Shown here: in pieces, positions 1 to 7,064 of the stretch
Layout of the letters: each line of letters begins with the position of its first letter
Numbering within the stretch: the first letter of the stretch is position 1
NCBI GenBank assembly: GCA_018333535.1
Contig: JAGXTA010000079.1
Span: forward strand, 1-46,228
Direction: 5' to 3'
Source of the DNA: Deltaproteobacteria bacterium
GTDB lineage: Bacteria > Desulfobacterota > BSN033 > UBA1163
Length of the DNA: 46,228 nt
The notes under the pieces: model-generated
What the model saw: only the letters and a program-made list of their open reading frames with translations
Told to the model about the DNA's origin: nothing
The model's database searches: none
Program-made: the position numbers and the translations under genes

Positions 1-143
1 GGTTGTCTCCATCCCCACCGCCGACATATCTCTTGAGAAATGAACCTCCGGCTTCGGTCTCGATAGGCTATAAGAATTTCTCTAATTTCATTGATCTCTC
101 TAAAGGTATAATTCTTGCCACGGTATCTGATCCATTCTTCCAT
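1..143 (-). CDS. DUF4338 / DruA-like protein, N-terminal fragment cut by window edge
   Basis: Reading the minus strand from an ATG at 143 gives 47 open codons that run off the window edge. The peptide begins MEEWIRYRGKNYTF and ends ICRRWGWRQ. A basic N-terminus followed by an R-x-L/I helix and a closing W-G-W-R-Q-P is how proteins of the DUF4338 family start. That family includes DruA of the Druantia defence system and many related proteins linked to mobile elements. An in-frame TAA lies three codons upstream of the ATG, so this is the only possible ATG start, and a purine-rich GAGAGGG lies just before it. Only the N-terminal region is visible, so Druantia cannot be told apart from the stand-alone, transposon-like members. 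The family call is from recognition, without a search. Confidence 0.6.
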   Translation of the reverse strand, partial: MEEWIRYRGKNYTFREINEIREILIAYRDRSRRFISQEICRRWGWRQ

Positions 144-253
144 GCCCTCTCTTTAACACAAGGAAGATTGGAACGCAAGCACTTTTTTAATTCTTCAAAA
201 TAGGGGATTCCCCCCCGCTCCAGTGACGCATTACTGAAGTGACTTTTTTTTAC

Positions 254-281
254 TTGCTTTTTTGAAACTATCTTGTATAAT
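254..281 (+). promoter_or_regulatory. Putative sigma-70 promoter of the HU gene
   Basis: A perfect -10 hexamer TATAAT lies at 276-281. A weak -35 (TTGCTT, 254-259) sits 16 bases upstream. The HU start codon follows about 40 bases later, preceded by the ribosome binding site GAGGAGG at 306-312. Confidence 0.55.
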
Positions 282-320
282 CTTCACAAATAAATATTTT
301 CTTTCGAGGAGGGCACAGTT

Positions 321-623
321 ATGGCAGGAAAGAAACCGCTTACCAAATCACAGATCATCTCCTATGTTGCACAGAAGTTCGATCTCTCCAAGAAGTTGGC
401 CGGGTCCATCATCGATGAGATGGCCACCCTGGCTGTCACCGAAACCAAGAAAGCAGGCGCCTTCACCTTCCCCGGCATTGGCAAGCTCGTTTTAGTGAAA
501 CGGAAAGCGCGTGTGGGAAGAAATCCGGCAACGGGTGAAGCGATCAACATCCCGGCAAAAACCGTGGTGAAGATGCGTGTTGCCAAGGCTTGCAAGGACG
601 CCATCGTCCCGCCCAAGAAGTAA
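321..623 (+). CDS. HU-family DNA-binding protein
   Basis: This 100-aa protein belongs to the HU/IHF family of small dimeric nucleoid proteins that bend DNA and assist replication, recombination and transcription. The N-terminal helical part (residues about 6-45) is followed by the beta-arm region with the family signature around R-x-G-R-N-P-x-T-G-E (residues about 64-74) and the closing helix near KACKDAI. Its length is close to the usual 90-100 aa. A strong GAGGAGG lies about eight bases before the ATG. The gene stands alone with its own promoter and a downstream hairpin. HU and IHF subunits cannot be separated confidently from the sequence alone; the absence of typical IHF features favours HU. 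Confidence 0.93.
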   Translation: MAGKKPLTKSQIISYVAQKFDLSKKLAGSIIDEMATLAVTETKKAGAFTFPGIGKLVLVKRKARVGRNPATGEAINIPAKTVVKMRVAKACKDAIVPPKK

Positions 624-651
624 GACTGAACTCATCTCAAAAACAAAATAG

Positions 652-694
652 GGAAGCCACCGCATCTCCATTCTCGGAAATGTAAGTGGCTTCC
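652..694 (+). terminator. Hairpin downstream of the HU gene
   Basis: GGAAGCCAC (652-660) and GTGGCTTCC (686-694) form a perfect 9-bp stem with a 25-base loop, followed by a pyrimidine-rich but T-poor tract. It is probably the end of the HU transcript. The long loop makes it a weak intrinsic terminator. Confidence 0.5.
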
Positions 695-801
695 TGCCTT
701 CTTTTCTCTATCTTCAGGGAAATAGTGTTATAGTAGTCTGAGTACTCCACTTCGATTTTATCCCTGTCCCACCAGGGGCATTCCCCGCCGAATTGCAGGG
801 T

Positions 802-1407
802 CTACCCAATCCGGGTAAGAGCCCCCAAAATCTCTCCCATCAGCCGATTTCTCTCCTTGGCCCAACCTGCCATCAATGAACGCATCTTTTTCAGAAAAAC
901 CTTATCCGTCACCGGAACCAGATTAATGCCGATATTAAGCAAGCCTCCGGCCAGGGCCGCATCCGCAAGAAAAACCGCCACTCCTGTGTCGCTGGCGGCA
1001 TTCGGATTGCCTTTCAGGATGAGAAGCCGTGAATACTCCAGAAGTTGAATGGATTCCTGACATACCAGCTGGGGTGTCACCGTGGCCTTCTGATAAGCCT
1101 TCTGGATGGCCCTGATCCGCCTAATACGTTCCCTCTCTGTCTTTCTGGGAAGTCGAAAGGCATGGATTACCTCTTCGAATGATTTCGCATCTTCATCAAC
1201 AGCAAGGGAGAGCCTTCTCTGAAGAGTTAGGGCCTTCTTTTTGATCTCTCCCATCTCATTCTGCTTCTCCTTATCTTTCTTTGAAGAGAGACCAGCCACC
1301 ATGGCAACCAGCGAGGCTGAGAGAGCCCCCGCCAGAGCAGAAGCACTTCCCCCACCTGGAGTCGGGCTGTCCATGGCGAGCTTTTTTAAAAATCTCTTCA
1401 TGTCCAT
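802..1407 (-). CDS. Cyclodeaminase/cyclohydrolase family protein (FchA-like)
   Basis: This 201-aa protein is of the formiminotransferase-cyclodeaminase C-terminal family, which includes FchA methenyltetrahydrofolate cyclohydrolase and formimino-THF cyclodeaminase. The diagnostic motif S-P-T-P-G-G-G-S-A-S-A-L-A-G lies at residues about 14-28, followed by the all-helical fold with paired hydrophobic helices. AAGGAGG sits five bases before the ATG. It starts 17 bases after the hisC stop codon and on the same strand, so the two are probably co-transcribed. In anaerobes the family commonly interconverts one-carbon folate intermediates. Which of the two reactions this copy performs cannot be decided from sequence; no formiminotransferase partner is present here, which mildly favours a cyclohydrolase. 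Confidence 0.85.
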   Translation of the reverse strand: MDMKRFLKKLAMDSPTPGGGSASALAGALSASLVAMVAGLSSKKDKEKQNEMGEIKKKALTLQRRLSLAVDEDAKSFEEVIHAFRLPRKTERERIRRIRAIQKAYQKATVTPQLVCQESIQLLEYSRLLILKGNPNAASDTGVAVFLADAALAGGLLNIGINLVPVTDKVFLKKMRSLMAGWAKERNRLMGEILGALTRIG

Positions 1408-1424
1408 ACGGGCCTCCTTTTCAA

Positions 1425-2552
1425 CTAACTTGATTGCCGCAACAGGCTCTTGAGCGTTCCTTTATGCAGTACCTCTTCCAAGGCTCTGATGAACCTGCGG
1501 TTTTCCGCCCTTCTTCCAATCGTCACCCTCCCGAAGGTCGGATACCCCCATGCCTTCCCCGGCCGGATGATAATCCCCTCTTTGAGAAGAGCCCTGAAAA
1601 CCTCTTCTGAATCCTTATGAAAATCGATGAAGATGAAGTTGGCCTGGCTGGGCACATAGGAAAGTCCGATCCTGCTCAGTTCCTTATAAAGGTATCTCCT
1701 CCCCTCACAAACCATTTGAACCGACCGGACCGCATGCTTCTCATCGTTCAGGGCGGCCACAGCCGCCGCCTGGGCAAGCCGGTGAACGGGAAAGGGCTCT
1801 CTCACCTGATAGAGGCAATCGATCAAATCTTCTCTTCCTAAGGCATAACCGATTCTCAAACCTGCTAGCCCATAAACTTTTGAGAAGGTTCTCAGGAGAA
1901 TCACTTGTTTCTTTCCGACATAATCGAGGCCGTCGGGATTGCATGGATCTTCCACAAATTCTCCGTAGGCCTCATCCAGAATGACGATGACACGCTCCGG
2001 AAGTCGGGAAAGAAAGGTATCAAAGGATTCTTTGCTCACCGTGGTTCCGGTAGGGTTATTGGGATTGCAGACGAAGATCAGTTTTGTCTTCCGGCTCACT
2101 CTTTTTAAAATCCCATCGAGATCATGGGTGTAATCCTTCAATCTTACCTTAATGGGCTTCCCCCCCATGATCTGGGTCACATTGGTATAGACGGAGAACG
2201 TGGGATCCGCCATGATCACTTCATCGCCCTCGTTGACAAAGGCGCAGGCGATCATCAGAATGAGATTGTCCGCCCCATTGGAGATGACCACCCTCTTTTC
2301 AGGCAATGAAAATTTCTGACCGATGGCCTGCCTCAGGATCGAACAGGGGCCCTCGGGATAAAGATGAACCTTTGAAAGCTCTTTGCGGACAGCCTCTATG
2401 GCTTTCGGAGAGGGTCCCAGCACATTTTCATTCGATGCCAGTTTGATCCATCTCTTCGCACCGTATTCTTTCTGAACCTCCTCGATCGACTTCCCGGGAA
2501 CATAGGAAACGATCTTCAAAATGTTCTTTCGCGCCAATTTTTCAATCTTCAA
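1425..2552 (-). CDS. hisC: Histidinol-phosphate aminotransferase
   Basis: This is a PLP-dependent class I/II aminotransferase that converts imidazole acetol-phosphate and glutamate to histidinol phosphate. Visible family features are the substrate-side stretch K-L-A-S-N-E-N-V-L-G-P-S-P near the N-terminus, C-N-P-N-N-P-T-G-T, the D-E-A-Y motif, and the PLP lysine in T-F-S-K-V-Y-G-L-A-G-L-R-I-G-Y. The reading frame stays open to a GTG at 2609, but that codon has no usable Shine-Dalgarno. A TTG at 2552 has AAAGGA about nine bases upstream and gives the usual length (375 aa) and N-terminus, so it was chosen. No other his genes are in the window. Paralogues of this family can act on aromatic amino acids. 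Confidence 0.87.
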   Translation of the reverse strand: MKIEKLARKNILKIVSYVPGKSIEEVQKEYGAKRWIKLASNENVLGPSPKAIEAVRKELSKVHLYPEGPCSILRQAIGQKFSLPEKRVVISNGADNLILMIACAFVNEGDEVIMADPTFSVYTNVTQIMGGKPIKVRLKDYTHDLDGILKRVSRKTKLIFVCNPNNPTGTTVSKESFDTFLSRLPERVIVILDEAYGEFVEDPCNPDGLDYVGKKQVILLRTFSKVYGLAGLRIGYALGREDLIDCLYQVREPFPVHRLAQAAAVAALNDEKHAVRSVQMVCEGRRYLYKELSRIGLSYVPSQANFIFIDFHKDSEEVFRALLKEGIIIRPGKAWGYPTFGRVTIGRRAENRRFIRALEEVLHKGTLKSLLRQSS

Positions 2553-2640
2553 CGTTTGATGTCCTTTCTTTGAATTAATAACGGACAATTTTTTACGGTG
2601 GAGCGTCACCCTCGAAGGATGATAGTGTTCTTTGGGTAAG

Positions 2641-2750
2641 GGTTACGGCTACGAAGCCCGTTTCGGTTATCGGTTACGTTTACGTTTAAAAGCATTTACA
2701 TACGATAGCCGTAACCTTCTATGAACGATACGGGTCCCGCGAAGCGCGGG
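2641..2750. repeat. Inverted repeat and GC hairpin in the hisC-dctP gap
   Basis: GGTTACGGCTA (2641-2651) is matched by its perfect reverse complement TAGCCGTAACC (2706-2716). A second hairpin CCCGCG-AAG-CGCGGG follows at 2736-2750. The region between the divergent hisC and dctP genes (2610-2965) holds no convincing gene. A TTGACA at 2875-2880 may be part of the dctP promoter, but no well-spaced -10 was found. Confidence 0.6.
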
Positions 2751-2965
2751 ATTACCCTGACCGTTAGACTTTTTTCTGTGCGATGTGTTCATTTTAATGT
2801 ATCAACCGATTATGTCAAGGAGTATCTCCGGTTAAAGTCGCCATTATTAACTTAATATTGAACCGTTAAATCATTTGACAAACAGGGAGGAAAATATTAA
2901 ACCTTTTTGGTGTGTTTAGGGGGGGACCGTCTGATCCCCAATAAATTAGAAGGAGGTTGTAAAAG

Positions 2966-4012
2966 ATGATAAAGAAAAGTTTATTGATTCAACTCTGTGT
3001 TGTTTCATTTGTCATGGTTATCTCCCTGTCTTTCATTGGGACACAGGCCTGGGCTCAGACCACCATCAAACTTGCCCACGGAATGCCACCCATTGAGGAT
3101 GAGAACATTCACCGGGCCGTTTCGGTCTTCAAGAAGATTGTGGAACAGAAGACCGCCGGAAAAGTGAAAGTGGAAATCTATCCATCCAATCAACTGGGAA
3201 GGGAAAGAGAGCAGTTCGAGGGTGTCAAGTTAGGAACGATCGAGATGTGCATGATCGCAGACGGCCCGATCGCCGGTTTCTTTCCCGAAATCATGACCAT
3301 CGGCATTCCCTATCTCTATTCCAATGAGGCGGTGGCCTGGAGATCCCTCGATAGCTCCTTTGGGCAAAGCCTGTTCGAGGAGATGAGGAAAAAGACGGGC
3401 GTCAGGGTTCTTGGAATCGGGGAGAACGGCTTCAGGAATTTCACCAACAGAACGAGGCCCATCCGCAATCCTGATGATCTGAAGGGGTTGAAGATACGAA
3501 CCATGGAAAACCCTGCCCACATGGCCATGGTAAGAGCCATGGGAGCCAGTCCGACTCCGATTGCATGGGGAGAAGTCTATATGGCGCTCCAACAGGGTGT
3601 CGTAGATGGTCAGGAAAACCCGGTTTCGGTTATTCAGGTAGCCAAATTCAATGAAGTCCAGAAATACCTCACCCTGGACGGCCATGTTTATAGCATCCTG
3701 CCGATCCTGATCAACGACAAATTCTTCTCCTCCCTCTCCCCGGATGTTCAGAAGATCATTGTGGATACGGCCAAAATCATGGTCACCATCTCCCGGGGCC
3801 AGAATGTCTATCTCGTGGCCAACGGAGTGAAAAGCCTTCAGGATAAGGGCATGGAGGTCTATGCCCCGACAGAAAAAGAACTCCAGATGTTCAGGGATAA
3901 ATCCCAGAAACCCGTACTCGAGTTTTTGGAAAAGACATTTTCGGAAAAGAATGTCGACAAAAAATGGATTGATATGGCTTTGAAATCAGCAAAGGCGTCC
4001 GAAAAGGAATAA
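2966..4012 (+). CDS. dctP: TRAP transporter substrate-binding protein, DctP family
   Basis: This 348-aa periplasmic solute receptor belongs to a tripartite ATP-independent transporter. A signal peptide is clear: charged MIKK, a hydrophobic core to about residue 28, then cleavage after A-W-A-Q. The mature part begins T-T-I-K-L-A-H-G, as is usual for the family. The conserved ligand-binding arginine lies in the segment L-K-G-L-K-I-R-T-M-E-N-P (residues about 172-183), followed by W-G-E-V-Y-M-A-L-Q-Q-G-V-V-D-G-Q-E-N-P. GAAGGAGG precedes the ATG. It heads a dctPQM operon. Such receptors bind organic acids, but the actual ligand cannot be read from the sequence. Confidence 0.94.
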   Translation: MIKKSLLIQLCVVSFVMVISLSFIGTQAWAQTTIKLAHGMPPIEDENIHRAVSVFKKIVEQKTAGKVKVEIYPSNQLGREREQFEGVKLGTIEMCMIADGPIAGFFPEIMTIGIPYLYSNEAVAWRSLDSSFGQSLFEEMRKKTGVRVLGIGENGFRNFTNRTRPIRNPDDLKGLKIRTMENPAHMAMVRAMGASPTPIAWGEVYMALQQGVVDGQENPVSVIQVAKFNEVQKYLTLDGHVYSILPILINDKFFSSLSPDVQKIIVDTAKIMVTISRGQNVYLVANGVKSLQDKGMEVYAPTEKELQMFRDKSQKPVLEFLEKTFSEKNVDKKWIDMALKSAKASEKE

Positions 4013-4027
4013 GACCCATCCGCATGG

Positions 4028-4068
4028 AAATGGGGAATGGATGAAAAAGGTCCATTCCCCATTTTTTT
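4028..4068 (+). terminator. Intrinsic terminator or attenuator between dctP and dctQ
   Basis: AAATGGGGAATGG (4028-4040) and CCATTCCCCATTT (4052-4064) form a perfect 13-bp stem with an 11-base loop and a run of seven T residues (4062-4068). It sits inside the dctPQM operon. Partial termination or 3' end protection here would make the receptor more abundant than its membrane partners. Confidence 0.85.
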
Positions 4069-4080
4069 AGAAGAGAACCC

Positions 4081-4566
4081 ATGGAGAACCTCAGACAAAT
4101 TTCGGAAAAATTGAGTCTCCTTTCTGAAAAGGCAGTATATTATACCCTGGTAGTCATGATGATCGTGATGACGGTGACGGTCATCGTCCAGGTCTTCCTC
4201 CGTTACGTCTTCTCCTTCTCCCTTTCTTGGTCTGAGGAGGTTGCCAGGTATCTGATGATCTGGGTGGCCTTCCTGGGAGGGAGTCTGGCGCTCAAGAAAG
4301 GACTCCATATTGGGGTTGAGGTTTTGCTCGTCAGGATCGGTTCGAGAACGAGGAGATGGGTTTCTATCCTTTCAAAGATGTTCGTCCTCATCTTTCTCAT
4401 CTATCTCACCATCGGGGGAATAAAAATTACTTGGGCCGTTCGAGACCAGAGCTCCCCTGCCCTTCTCTTCTCCATGGCCTATGCCTATCTTTCAGCTCCT
4501 GTGGGAGGGTTTTTCATGGCCCTTCAAACCATTCATTCTCTCATTGAGGATTGGGGCAAAAGGTAG
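4081..4566 (+). CDS. dctQ: TRAP transporter small permease, DctQ family
   Basis: This 161-aa integral membrane protein has four hydrophobic segments (roughly residues 18-40, 50-70, 93-113 and 130-150). Between the first two lies F-L-R-Y-V-F-x-x-S-L-S-W-S-E-E-V-A-R-Y-L, the conserved DctQ loop. The G-x-x-x-A-L-K-K-G-x-H-I segment (residues about 69-82) is also typical. It associates with DctM to form the sodium- or proton-coupled permease. It follows dctP after a 68-base gap containing a terminator hairpin and precedes dctM by nine bases. Confidence 0.92.
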   Translation: MENLRQISEKLSLLSEKAVYYTLVVMMIVMTVTVIVQVFLRYVFSFSLSWSEEVARYLMIWVAFLGGSLALKKGLHIGVEVLLVRIGSRTRRWVSILSKMFVLIFLIYLTIGGIKITWAVRDQSSPALLFSMAYAYLSAPVGGFFMALQTIHSLIEDWGKR

Positions 4567-4575
4567 AGGAAAAAG

Positions 4576-5862
4576 ATGGTTCTCTTGATCATGCTCTCTG
4601 TATTTGCTTTCATGTTGATCATCGGGATTCCGATTGCCTTCTGCCTGGGACTCTCCTCCCTCGCCATCGTCCTGATTGAAGGAAAATATCCGATCATCAT
4701 TGTTGCCCAGAAGATGTTTAACGGGATGGATATGTTTGCCCTGATGGCCATTCCCCTCTTCGTCCTGGCCGGGGATCTGATGAACCTGGGGGGCATCACG
4801 GACCGCCTGATCAAATTTTCAAATCTGCTGGTTGGACATATCCGGGGAGGTCTTGCCCATACCCTGGTGGTGGCTGAGATGTTTCTCTCCGGTGTGACAG
4901 GATCCGCAGTCGCTGATGCATCGGCTCTGGGGTCTGTGCTGATCCCTGCCATGGTAAAGGAAGGCTATGATAAAGAATTTTCTACCGCTATCCTTGCAAC
5001 CGCTGCTACAGCCGGCCCGATCATCCCGCCCAGCATCACCATGGTTGTCTATGGGGTAACCATGGGGGTCTCCATCGGCGGTCTCTTTCTTGCTGGATTG
5101 CTCCCCGGCCTGATCATGGGACTCTCAATGATGGCCATGGCCTATTATTTTGCCTGGAAAAGAAACTACCCGAGGAATGAGAAAAGGGCGACGCTTCGTC
5201 AGATCATCACATGCAGCAGGGAGGCTACTGCAGCTCTCATTCTTCCTATCATTATCCTTGGCGGGATCATGTCAGGGGTTTTTACAGCCACAGAGGCGGC
5301 CGCCATTGCCGTCTTCTTCGCTTTTATCTTTGGATTTTTCCTTTTCAGGACGCTGACGCTCAAGGACCTACCAAAGATTCTTGTCAATTGCGCCATCACC
5401 ACTTCGGTCATCATGCTCATTATTGGAACGGCTAATGTGGCGCTCTGGTTCTTAGCCACCCAACAGGTTCCTCAGAAGGTTTCCACTCTTTTTCTCTCTA
5501 TCTCCACCAATCCTTATGTCCTTCTATTTATTGTCAATATTATTCTCCTCATTGTGGGATGTTTCATGGAGACAGGAGCGGCCATCATCCTCTTTGCCCC
5601 GATTCTCGCCCCTATCCTCGCAGGAGTGGGTTTTCATCCTCTCCATGTTGGTTTTATCTTTGTCTTCAACCTGGTCATTGGAATGATCACCCCGCCCCTC
5701 GGGATTTGCCTCTTCGTGGGCTGTACGATTGCGCGAATCTCTCTTGAAAGTCTGTCAAAAGCCATCTGGCCCTTCATTCTTCTATTGATCGCCGTTCTCT
5801 TGATCTTCAGCTACATCCCCGGCATCTCTATGATTATTCCCAGGATATTTGGATATACTTAG
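4576..5862 (+). CDS. dctM: TRAP transporter large permease, DctM family
   Basis: This 428-aa protein with about 12 transmembrane helices is the transport channel of the TRAP system. Family landmarks include M-F-A-L-M-A-I-P-L-F-V-L-A-G near residue 55, L-S-G-V-T-G-S-A-V-A-D-A-S-A-L-G near 110, and T-A-G-P-I-I-P-P-S-I near 145. A second G-M-I-T-P-P-L-G repeat lies near 370, as in the two-fold pseudo-symmetric ion-transporter fold. Length is typical. The stop codon (5860-5862) is shared with the left end of a MITE-like element, so the native 3' flank has been replaced. Confidence 0.95.
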   Translation: MVLLIMLSVFAFMLIIGIPIAFCLGLSSLAIVLIEGKYPIIIVAQKMFNGMDMFALMAIPLFVLAGDLMNLGGITDRLIKFSNLLVGHIRGGLAHTLVVAEMFLSGVTGSAVADASALGSVLIPAMVKEGYDKEFSTAILATAATAGPIIPPSITMVVYGVTMGVSIGGLFLAGLLPGLIMGLSMMAMAYYFAWKRNYPRNEKRATLRQIITCSREATAALILPIIILGGIMSGVFTATEAAAIAVFFAFIFGFFLFRTLTLKDLPKILVNCAITTSVIMLIIGTANVALWFLATQQVPQKVSTLFLSISTNPYVLLFIVNIILLIVGCFMETGAAIILFAPILAPILAGVGFHPLHVGFIFVFNLVIGMITPPLGICLFVGCTIARISLESLSKAIWPFILLLIAVLLIFSYIPGISMIIPRIFGYT

Positions 5863-6066
5863 AGTCTGTCCATAAATTAATGGTTCCTAAAAAGGTCGTC
5901 ATTCCGGCGAAAGCCGGAATCCAGGGTTCCCGGTGAAAACCGGGATCCAGCCTTAGAGATGGTTCCCGACTTTTGTCGGGACGACGTCTGGATGCACTCG
6001 CATCCATTACGGGGCAGGCTCCTCAAGTCCGGCATGACGGAAAAAGGACATTTATAAACGGACTCT
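5861..6066. mobile_element. MITE-like element, 206 bp, with terminal inverted repeats
   Basis: The left end AGAGTCTGTCCATAAAT (5861-5877) and the right end, reverse complement AGAGTCCGTTTATAAAT (6050-6066), match at 14 of 17 positions. Both ends are flanked by ACTT (5857-5860 and 6067-6070), a likely target duplication. The inside has no ORF and carries several hairpins of the type ATTCCGGC-GAAA-GCCGGAAT. It lies between the convergent dctM and PLD-like genes and could act as a bidirectional terminator. Confidence 0.65.
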
Positions 6067-6172
6067 ACTTAATGATTAGCCCAATAGTCCCGTAGTCTTG
6101 AGGATGGGATCAAAAAATATCAGATCCATGGCGAAAAAACATACCTATTCAAATCCCAGAGGAACCTAAATT

Positions 6173-6685
6173 CTATTTAATCATCCTCTTCTCCCGCCAG
6201 AGACGGTCAAACTCTTTCTGGTAGGAATCCACCAGATCGATGTCCTGAATGATTAAAAGGCTCTCATAATTTCCTTTCCAAGAGCCTTCCGACCAGTCAT
6301 GGGGGCCGGTGATGACTTTTTTCCCATCAAGGATGGCGAAGCGATGGTTCATCGTCCCTTTCTCTTTTTCGCCGAGGGTTTTTACGGAGATCCCCTGCTT
6401 GATCAGAAGGTTGACTTTTGAAGTTTTTACCCTGGCCCGTTTTGAATCCGTAACCACACGGATCTTGACGCCCCGCTCTTTTGCCTTGATCAGGGCCTGG
6501 ACTAAATGGATTGAAGTGATTTCATAGAGGGCAAGATCAAGGGTTTTAGCAAGCAACTCGATCTCGTTCAGGAGGGTCTCCCGGATGTTCACCTCTGCGG
6601 AAAAGAGGGTTTCGATTTCTGCAATCGCCTGAGAACCGACAAGGGATAACGATAAAAAGAGAAGGGGGAGGAAAATCCTCTTCAT
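6173..6685 (-). CDS. Exported phospholipase D-like protein with a degenerate HKD motif
   Basis: This 170-aa protein has a signal peptide (MKRIF, a leucine-rich core, likely cleavage near residue 22) and a single PLD/Nuc-type domain. The fold signatures are visible: L-A-L-Y-E-I-T-S near residue 51, the parallel strand K-I-R-V-V-T-D, and a final M-N-H-R-F-A-I-L-D-G segment. Where the family has H-x-K-x4-D, this protein has N113-H-R115-F-A-I-L-D120, so both the catalytic histidine and lysine are replaced. It may be a binding or structural variant, or catalysis may differ. Its ATG overlaps the stop of the upstream membrane protein (ATGA), indicating translational coupling. Confidence 0.8.
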   Translation of the reverse strand: MKRIFLPLLFLSLSLVGSQAIAEIETLFSAEVNIRETLLNEIELLAKTLDLALYEITSIHLVQALIKAKERGVKIRVVTDSKRARVKTSKVNLLIKQGISVKTLGEKEKGTMNHRFAILDGKKVITGPHDWSEGSWKGNYESLLIIQDIDLVDSYQKEFDRLWREKRMIK

Positions 6686-6993
6686 CTCTTACCCTCGCTG
6701 ATCGTGTTACTCGATTTATAGAAAAAATAGGCCGCTGCTCCATTAAAGGTGATGAGAACCGAAAGGGCCAGCCACAGGGGCCCGTGGAGATAAAGAAAGT
6801 AAGAGAGGGAGAAACTGACCAGGATGAAGAGGCTTCCCAGAATATAAATGATATATTGCCTCCACCTGAAAAATTTACTTATTTCCTTCAGTCCATCCAT
6901 GAAGTAAAGAATAAAGAGGACCAGGGCGATCAGGACAAAAGAGAAGAGGACAAAATAAAGAAAACTCAAATCGATGAATGAAAAGGATTCCAT
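6682..6993 (-). CDS. Small membrane protein of unknown function
   Basis: This 103-aa protein is very hydrophobic, with three probable transmembrane segments (residues about 10-32, 47-66 and 70-92). A basic stretch K-F-F-R-W-R-Q lies between the first two, and the C-terminus E-G-K-R is charged. I do not recognise a family. It starts 71 bases after the hybrid kinase stop on the same strand and overlaps the PLD-like gene by four bases, so it may belong to the kinase operon. The Shine-Dalgarno is weak (AGG). It could anchor or assist the exported PLD-like protein, but that is only inferred from position. Confidence 0.65.
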   Translation of the reverse strand: MESFSFIDLSFLYFVLFSFVLIALVLFILYFMDGLKEISKFFRWRQYIIYILGSLFILVSFSLSYFLYLHGPLWLALSVLITFNGAAAYFFYKSSNTISEGKR

Positions 6994-7064
6994 AAGTTTT
7001 ACCTATCGTCTGATTGAGTCTTTCATGTGACCCGCTTCAATGTCAAGATCAATCTTCTGAGGCG

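Noticed and set aside
3-203. Plus-strand 66-codon reading frame at the left edge
   Set aside because: Proline- and serine-rich, without a family, and antisense to the DUF4338-like N-terminus, which explains the same bases much better.
2875-2903. TTGACA with TTAAAC as a promoter for dctP
   Set aside because: The -35 is perfect, but the only -10 at proper spacing is poor and the better TATTAA is too close (14 bases), so it is not listed as a promoter.
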